From assembly GCA_020348765.1 (NCBI GenBank), contig CP070753.1, forward strand, positions 1,501,175-1,506,511: a DNA stretch of 5,337 nt. Reading direction: 5' to 3'. A model generated the notes under the pieces. That model worked only from the letters and a program-made list of their open reading frames with translations. It was not told the origin of the DNA and searched no databases. Below, in pieces: positions 1 to 5,337 of the stretch (positions are counted from its first letter, which is position 1; every line of letters starts with the position of its first letter). A program made the translations under genes and the position numbers. The DNA is from Burkholderiales bacterium (GTDB lineage: Bacteria > Pseudomonadota > Gammaproteobacteria > Burkholderiales > Burkholderiaceae_E).

Positions 1-2
1 AC

Positions 3-3000
3 CTGCGCAGCAGACTCCTGTCCTGGAACCAGGGCTCGTGCAGCCGGACAGGCGAGCTCCCTCGCCTGGCGATCACCGGCAAGCTCGCCCCGCTGGTGCG
101 TGAGACGCTCGGCCGCGGCGCCTCCGTGCTGCCGGCGGCGGCCGCGTGGCTGGCCGCGCGCGACCTGCTGCGCGCCGAGCCCGACCCCGCGATCCGCTCG
201 CTGGCGGTCGTCGAGGTTTCGGCATCCGGCTACCTGCTGATAGGCGTCGATCGCTCCGGGGCGCTGAAGGACGACCTGCTGGCGGTGAATCCCCGCTGCG
301 GCGCCGGCTGCGGCATCAACCTCGACCGCGTGCTGCAGAAGCTGGGACTCGGCCGCGGCGAAGTGGACGCGCTGCTCAGCGGCTACGAGGGCGAGGACGC
401 GCGCGAGCGCCGCGCCCAGGTGACGGTGCGTGCCGATCGCTGCGGCGTGTTCGGTTCGTCGGCCACGATCTCCGACAAGAACCAGGGCATCCCGCTCGAC
501 CTGGCGCTGGCCACGACGCTGAAGTCCGAGGTGCTCAAGGCCTGCCGCAAGCTGCCGCGCGGCTTCGACCGGGTCCGCCTGTCGGGCCGCGTGTTCCACT
601 GGCGGTTCGCGCGCGACTGCGCCGAGGACTGGCTGCGCGAGCAGGCGGTGCAGCGCATCGACTTCGATCCGGACAACTCGCAGCTGCTGACGTCGCTGCG
701 GTCCTTCGTCCGCAACGCCGGCGCGCAGGGCATCGCCGCGCCCGACAGCCGCCTCGTGCGGCGCCGGCCGCTCGACGCATACCCGCCGTTGGCGGACCTG
801 AGGCGGCGCTACGAGCGCGAGCGCCGTTTCGTGCGCCAGCCGGATCTGCCGCTGCCGGCGACGCCGAGCATCGCGGGCCAGCGCGTGCACCTGGCCCTCG
901 ATGTCGGCTCCACGATGGCCAAGGCGGTGCTGGCCGGCGCGGACAGCGGCGACATCCTGTGGCTGTCCGCCTACAGCAATGCCGGCGACACGATCGAGAC
1001 CGTCAAGCGCGTCTTCCGCGATCTGGCCGCGAGCGGCTGCGCGCAGCCGCGGATCGCCGGCATCGGCGTCACCGGCTCGGCCCGATACCAGGTCCAGCAG
1101 GCGCTCGAGCACGTCTACCCCGAACTCGCGGGCCGGGTCACGGTGCTGGTCGAGAACTATGCGCACGCGCGCGGCTCGATCGCGCTGGCACGCGAGCACG
1201 TGCGGGGGCTGAAGGCCGCGGGGGTCGAGGACGTCAACGAGCATTTCTGCATCCTGGTCGACATCGGTGGCGAGGACACCAAGGTCTCGACCATTGCGCT
1301 CGCCGAGGCGGAGCTCTTTGGCCACGCGATGAACCTGAAGTGCTCGGCGGGCACCGGCAGCCTGATGGACACCCTGGTGGCCATGTTCGGCGGCACCGAC
1401 GTGGCCGCCGCCTGCGCCGAGGCCTTCGCGGCGCCGAAGGCGATGGCCATCAACGCGACCTGCGCCGTGTTCCTGATGGAGAACGCGCGCAAGCTGCAGC
1501 TCGAGGGCGTGCCGCGCAACGAGATCCTGGCATCGGCCAACTGGGCGATCGTCGAGAACATGTCGCGCACCCTGTGGACCCAGCTCGAGCTGCCTTCGCA
1601 TTGCGTCGTGCTGCTGCACGGCCAGACGATGCTGTCCGATCCGCTGCCGGTGGCGGTGACCCACCGCATGCAGTCATTCGGCACCGCACCCGCCTATGCG
1701 CTGGTGCCGCCGAACCCGGGTCATCGCGCCTGCCTCGGGCTGGTCAACACGCTGCGGCAGTGCGCGCCCTCGGGCAGCGTCGCGCTGGACACGACCAGAC
1801 TGCTCGATGCGCGATTCGACAAGCGCATCGTTCAGTGCCGCGGCGCGGCCTGCGAGGACCGGTCGGCCTGCTGCAACCGGAGCAAGCTGACCTGCCGCGA
1901 CGGCGCCGGCCGCAAGCTGGTGTCATTCACCGTCGGCGGCTGCAGCGCGGTCAACGAACTGCTGGCGAAGACCAAGGACCAGGCTGCCGCCGAACCAGTG
2001 CGCGACACGTACAAGGAGATCTGGGATTTCTTCGACGGCCGCCAGCCGCGCAGCGACCGCGCCGACCGGATCGTCATTCCGCGCAGCTTCGCCGTGTCCG
2101 AATGGGCATACCTGCTGGCCGTCTTTCTCGATGCGCTCGGCATGCCGGTGCACGTGGACAACGTGCGCGAGTCCGATCTGGCCGACGCGCAGCCGCTGTT
2201 CGCGGTCGACACCTGTGCGCCTCACATGGGCGCGGCCGGCCAGTACCGGCGCCTGGCCCGCGAGGCGCACGGGATGATCCTTGCCCCGCAGATCGAAGCG
2301 CTGCCGACCGACGGCAGCAGCACCGGACACACCTGCACGCTCAACCAGGGCGGCGTCGCGGTCGCGGCCAATCTGGCCCGGCTCGCGCAGCCCGAGGCGC
2401 GCCTGCACCTGTTCAAGATCGATCTTTCGGTGCTCGAGCCCGAGGCGCTGCGCCTGCAGTTCGCGCTGGAGCTGCGGCCGGTGTTCGATCGCTACCGGCT
2501 CGCGCCCGACGCCGAGGCCCTGAGCGCGGCCGCGGCGGCGGCGATCGATGCGCATCGGCGGCTGCGCACCGAGGCGGCCGAGCTGGCCGCCGACATCGTT
2601 GAAGAGGCACTGGCCGAGGGCACGCGCGTGGCCGTCGTCGTCGGCCGCGAATACGTGCTGAACCCCGGGATCTTCGACAGCCACGTGCGCCGGCTGCTGC
2701 GCGACAAGCGCATGGTGGTGCTGCCGTCGTACGTGCTCGACGTCGAGCCGAACCCGGACTTTGCGCACATCTACTGGCGCAATCCGCACCTGATCGTCAG
2801 CCTGCTCGATGCGATCTCGCGCCGGCAGTTGCATCGCCGCCTGCGCCACGCCCGCCTGCGCGAGGTCTTCCGGCGCGTCGAACAGGGCCCGGATCTGCTG
2901 CCGGTCGTGCAGGTGTCGACCTTCAGCTGCGGGCCGGACAGCGTGGTGCAGCCGTTCGTGGCCGAGATCATGCGCCAGCGCCCGTTCCTGCTGATCCAGT

Positions 3001-4670
3001 CCGACGCGGTGATCAAGGAGCTCGCGCACCTCGAGAACCGGGTCAACACCTACGTCAAGCAGTTGGAACTCGGCCTGCACGGTCGGCTGCAGGACGGCGC
3101 CAACGAACCGTTCGAGATCCGCACGCTGGACGAACTGGTCAACTCGCGAGGGGTCGACCCCGCCACCGACGTGATCTACGTCCCGACGATGGGCGACAAC
3201 CGGCCGCTGACCGCAACGCTGCGCGGTGCCGGTTTCACCTGCATCGACAACTACGACGAGCACGACCACGACCTGCAGCGTCTGGTGCGCGCTGGCCGGC
3301 GCAGCGCCGGCGACGCGGTGTGCGCGCCGCTGGCCGCGGTCTACGCCGACCTCGAAGCCGCGGTGGACGACTTCGCACGGCGGCGCGCCCGGGGCGACGC
3401 GCAGGTCGCAGGCAAGCAGCGGCTGCTGTACTTCGACAGCAAGGGTCCGGGGCCGTGTCGCCAGGGCCAGTACGTCGACGCGCATCGACTGCTGTTCCAC
3501 CGCGAGCGCTGCAATGGGAAGGTCGCGGCCGCCGGCGATGATGGCTGCGCACGAAGCTCCGTCAACGGCATGGTCAGGTTCCTGGTGGGGCGGGAGGCCA
3601 GTGGCTATGACATCGGCGTCGGCGAATGGGTGCTGGCCCGCGCCTACCAGAGCGGCATCCTGAACGGCGTGCTGCAGAGCCTGCATTTCGCCGGCGGCGC
3701 CGCCTGCCGGGACCATGCCGAGTACGAGCGCTTCGTGGCTGATTTCCGGGCGCTGAAGGCCGAGCTTTACCTTGCTCAGGAGAACTTCCACGGCCCCGGA
3801 CCCGCCAGCGCGGCGCTGGTCCGAAGCGTGGGCGGTGTGCCGGGGATCGGCACGCTCGCGAAGTACGGCGCCTACCAGCTGTCGGGCAAGGGACTCGTGC
3901 AGCCGCTGCGCCGCTTCGCGCGGCGCTGGATCGACGGCCGCGCGCAGCACGGACGACGCTTCCGCGTCGCCGTGACCGGCGAGGTCTACATGCGGGTCGG
4001 CCAGTCCGAGGAGATCTTCCGCCTGTTGCTGGCCAACCTCGGATTCCGCCGGTTCGAGTTCGACTGCGCACCGCTGTGGAGCTACCTCGAGTACCTGCTC
4101 GAGGAGGCGATCGACGTCGAAGTCGATCGGATGGCCAGGCTGCGGGCGGCCGCCGCGGAGTGGCGATCGCCGGAGATCAGAGCCGCGCGCGCCCGGATGC
4201 GATCGTCGCGCGTGCTTCAGCTCGTGCTGCGTCACGGGATCGCGCGGCCGCTGTACCGGGCCGCGGGCGTGCCGATGCCGATTTCGGCCGCGCAGGCGAT
4301 GCGCGGCTCGCAGCAATTGCTGCCGACGCTGCGCCCGCGCAGCGAACTCGCCACCTATACCGGCGAAGCCATCGGCGAGCTGCGCCACGGTGCCGAGCTG
4401 CTGCTGAACGTCGGCCCGAACGGCTGCATGATCGCGACGATGGGCGAGGCGCTGACGCCGGCCATCGCGCATGCTGCGGGGCCCGGACGCGGCCGCATCC
4501 AGCACCTGTTCTCGGCCGACGGAGACGTCGACGAGGAGTTGCTGATGCTGGCGCTGCTCAAGGCGATGGGGCCGGAGCACTACTACCGCATGCAACCGGC
4601 AGCGGCCGGAGAGTCCTCGCGAATGCCGCTGGTCTCACCGGAGGAAGACGTCGCTGCCGCGCTGGCCTGA
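3..4670 (+). CDS. Giant fusion: acyl-CoA dehydratase activase-like (BadF/BadG/BcrA/BcrD ATPase) + DUF2229 + HgdB-like region; 5' end missing
   Basis: This is a predicted cytoplasmic Fe-S ATPase fused to a dehydratase-like module. The frame is open to the left edge. GTG at 96 is only the first in-frame start, because family-like sequence (an ITGK segment) precedes it, so the true start lies upstream. Residues below are counted from that GTG (1524 aa). Residues 1 to about 150 are the rear half of a first activase (ASKHA) domain, with C68 in NPRCGAGCG and C116 in DRCGVF. Residues 265-530 are a second, complete activase domain: phosphate-1 motif DVGSTMAK (269-276), phosphate-2 motif DIGGEDTK (389-396), and cluster cysteines C416 (KCSAGTG) and C456 (TCAVF). 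A cysteine-rich linker spans 581-616. A DUF2229-like domain starts near 659 (IPRS, then C707 in DTCAPH). The HgdB-like part follows, with CGPD (C945), GPCRQGQY (C1121), GEVYMR (1296-1301) and C1444. Separate activases drive ATP-dependent electron transfer to 2-hydroxyacyl-CoA dehydratases, benzoyl-CoA reductases or double-cubane proteins. The substrate here is unknown. No signal peptide or membrane segment is visible in the part present. Family assignment is firm; function is not. Confidence 0.88.
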   Translation: MRSRLLSWNQGSCSRTGELPRLAITGKLAPLVRETLGRGASVLPAAAAWLAARDLLRAEPDPAIRSLAVVEVSASGYLLIGVDRSGALKDDLLAVNPRCGAGCGINLDRVLQKLGLGRGEVDALLSGYEGEDARERRAQVTVRADRCGVFGSSATISDKNQGIPLDLALATTLKSEVLKACRKLPRGFDRVRLSGRVFHWRFARDCAEDWLREQAVQRIDFDPDNSQLLTSLRSFVRNAGAQGIAAPDSRLVRRRPLDAYPPLADLRRRYERERRFVRQPDLPLPATPSIAGQRVHLALDVGSTMAKAVLAGADSGDILWLSAYSNAGDTIETVKRVFRDLAASGCAQPRIAGIGVTGSARYQVQQALEHVYPELAGRVTVLVENYAHARGSIALAREHVRGLKAAGVEDVNEHFCILVDIGGEDTKVSTIALAEAELFGHAMNLKCSAGTGSLMDTLVAMFGGTDVAAACAEAFAAPKAMAINATCAVFLMENARKLQLEGVPRNEILASANWAIVENMSRTLWTQLELPSHCVVLLHGQTMLSDPLPVAVTHRMQSFGTAPAYALVPPNPGHRACLGLVNTLRQCAPSGSVALDTTRLLDARFDKRIVQCRGAACEDRSACCNRSKLTCRDGAGRKLVSFTVGGCSAVNELLAKTKDQAAAEPVRDTYKEIWDFFDGRQPRSDRADRIVIPRSFAVSEWAYLLAVFLDALGMPVHVDNVRESDLADAQPLFAVDTCAPHMGAAGQYRRLAREAHGMILAPQIEALPTDGSSTGHTCTLNQGGVAVAANLARLAQPEARLHLFKIDLSVLEPEALRLQFALELRPVFDRYRLAPDAEALSAAAAAAIDAHRRLRTEAAELAADIVEEALAEGTRVAVVVGREYVLNPGIFDSHVRRLLRDKRMVVLPSYVLDVEPNPDFAHIYWRNPHLIVSLLDAISRRQLHRRLRHARLREVFRRVEQGPDLLPVVQVSTFSCGPDSVVQPFVAEIMRQRPFLLIQSDAVIKELAHLENRVNTYVKQLELGLHGRLQDGANEPFEIRTLDELVNSRGVDPATDVIYVPTMGDNRPLTATLRGAGFTCIDNYDEHDHDLQRLVRAGRRSAGDAVCAPLAAVYADLEAAVDDFARRRARGDAQVAGKQRLLYFDSKGPGPCRQGQYVDAHRLLFHRERCNGKVAAAGDDGCARSSVNGMVRFLVGREASGYDIGVGEWVLARAYQSGILNGVLQSLHFAGGAACRDHAEYERFVADFRALKAELYLAQENFHGPGPASAALVRSVGGVPGIGTLAKYGAYQLSGKGLVQPLRRFARRWIDGRAQHGRRFRVAVTGEVYMRVGQSEEIFRLLLANLGFRRFEFDCAPLWSYLEYLLEEAIDVEVDRMARLRAAAAEWRSPEIRAARARMRSSRVLQLVLRHGIARPLYRAAGVPMPISAAQAMRGSQQLLPTLRPRSELATYTGEAIGELRHGAELLLNVGPNGCMIATMGEALTPAIAHAAGPGRGRIQHLFSADGDVDEELLMLALLKAMGPEHYYRMQPAAAGESSRMPLVSPEEDVAAALA

Positions 4671-4691
4671 GCAGCGGGGCCCGTGCGGCGC

Positions 4692-4716
4692 GATCGATGG
4701 CGATCCGGCATCGATC
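4692..4716. repeat. Imperfectly supported 8-bp inverted repeat after the fusion gene
   Basis: GATCGATG (4692-4699) and CATCGATC (4709-4716) are perfect reverse complements around a 9-base spacer, starting 22 bases after the TGA of the large gene. It could form a weak stem in the 3' untranslated region. No T-tract follows, and short GATC/CGAT-containing repeats arise easily in GC-rich DNA. A role in termination or mRNA 3'-end protection is possible but unproven. Confidence 0.3.
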
Positions 4717-4748
4717 CGCGGTCATGCCGCGCGGCGCCACAAACGAAC

Positions 4749-4776
4749 GCGCCGGCAACCTCCCGGTTGCCGGCGC
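4749..4776 (-). terminator. Probable intrinsic terminator of aceA, possibly bidirectional
   Basis: A perfect 12-bp stem, GCGCCGGCAACC (4749-4760) paired with GGTTGCCGGCGC (4765-4776), encloses a four-base loop TCCC. It lies between two convergent genes, 62 bases past the aceA stop and 78 bases past the stop of the fusion gene. Reading the minus strand, the stem is followed by GTTCGTTTGTGG, a modest T-rich tail, so it suits aceA best. On the plus strand the stem is followed by a G/C-rich stretch with few Ts, so termination of the large gene there would depend on the stem alone or on Rho. Confidence 0.75.
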
Positions 4777-4838
4777 CTGCCCTTCGGGCTCGTTGCCGCG
4801 CCCAGTGACGCCGCAATCGGCCCGGCCTTGTTGTCGTA

Positions 4839-5337
<499 letters not shown>

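Noticed and set aside
96..98. GTG as the genuine start codon of the fusion protein.
   Set aside because: The frame is open back to position 3, the upstream residues fit an activase domain, and the first ASKHA domain would otherwise lack its front half. I treat the gene as 5'-truncated by the window.
146..2602. An 818-codon open frame on the plus strand in a different phase from the fusion gene.
   Set aside because: The product is dominated by Arg, Ala and Gly, as expected of an out-of-phase reading of a GC-rich gene, and it lies wholly inside the frame with real domains.
1923..4595. An 890-codon open frame on the minus strand, antisense to the large fusion gene.
   Set aside because: GC-rich codon bias removes stop codons from antisense frames. 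Its translation is rich in Arg, Ala, His, Gln and Val with no recognisable domain, while the plus-strand product has clear family motifs throughout.
4779..4789. A small GCCC-TTC-GGGC hairpin just after the terminator stem.
   Set aside because: A four-base stem with a three-base loop is too short to support as a functional element in such GC-rich sequence.

Overview
The window comes from a GC-rich bacterium (roughly 70% G+C by eye). It is most likely a betaproteobacterium of the Burkholderiales/Rhodocyclales type. That placement rests on base composition, strong third-position G/C use, and an isocitrate lyase C-terminus that reads like the betaproteobacterial form. It is an inference without any database search.

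Layout: two convergent genes, both cut by the window edges. Positions 3-4670 (+) are filled by one very large reading frame, open at the left edge. It encodes a multidomain protein related to acyl-CoA dehydratase activases (BadF/BadG/BcrA/BcrD ATPase family) fused to a DUF2229-type region and a C-terminal half resembling the 2-hydroxyacyl-CoA dehydratase (HgdB-like) fold. Positions 4839-5337 (-) hold the C-terminal part of isocitrate lyase (aceA), the first enzyme of the glyoxylate shunt. The 168-base gap between the two stop codons contains a perfect 12-bp hairpin, probably a shared terminator placed best for aceA, and a weaker inverted repeat just after the large gene.

The two genes converge and are separated by a likely terminator, so nothing suggests co-regulation or a shared pathway. 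The large fusion is the interesting part. Family members that have been studied as separate proteins use ATP hydrolysis to push electrons at very low potential onto an iron-sulfur partner. Here the pump-like module and the putative acceptor module lie on one polypeptide. Its first ATPase domain has a decayed nucleotide-binding motif but keeps the cluster-binding cysteines. Its substrate cannot be read from the sequence. No tRNA, rRNA, CRISPR array, insertion sequence or phage gene is visible, and the promoters of both genes lie outside the window.
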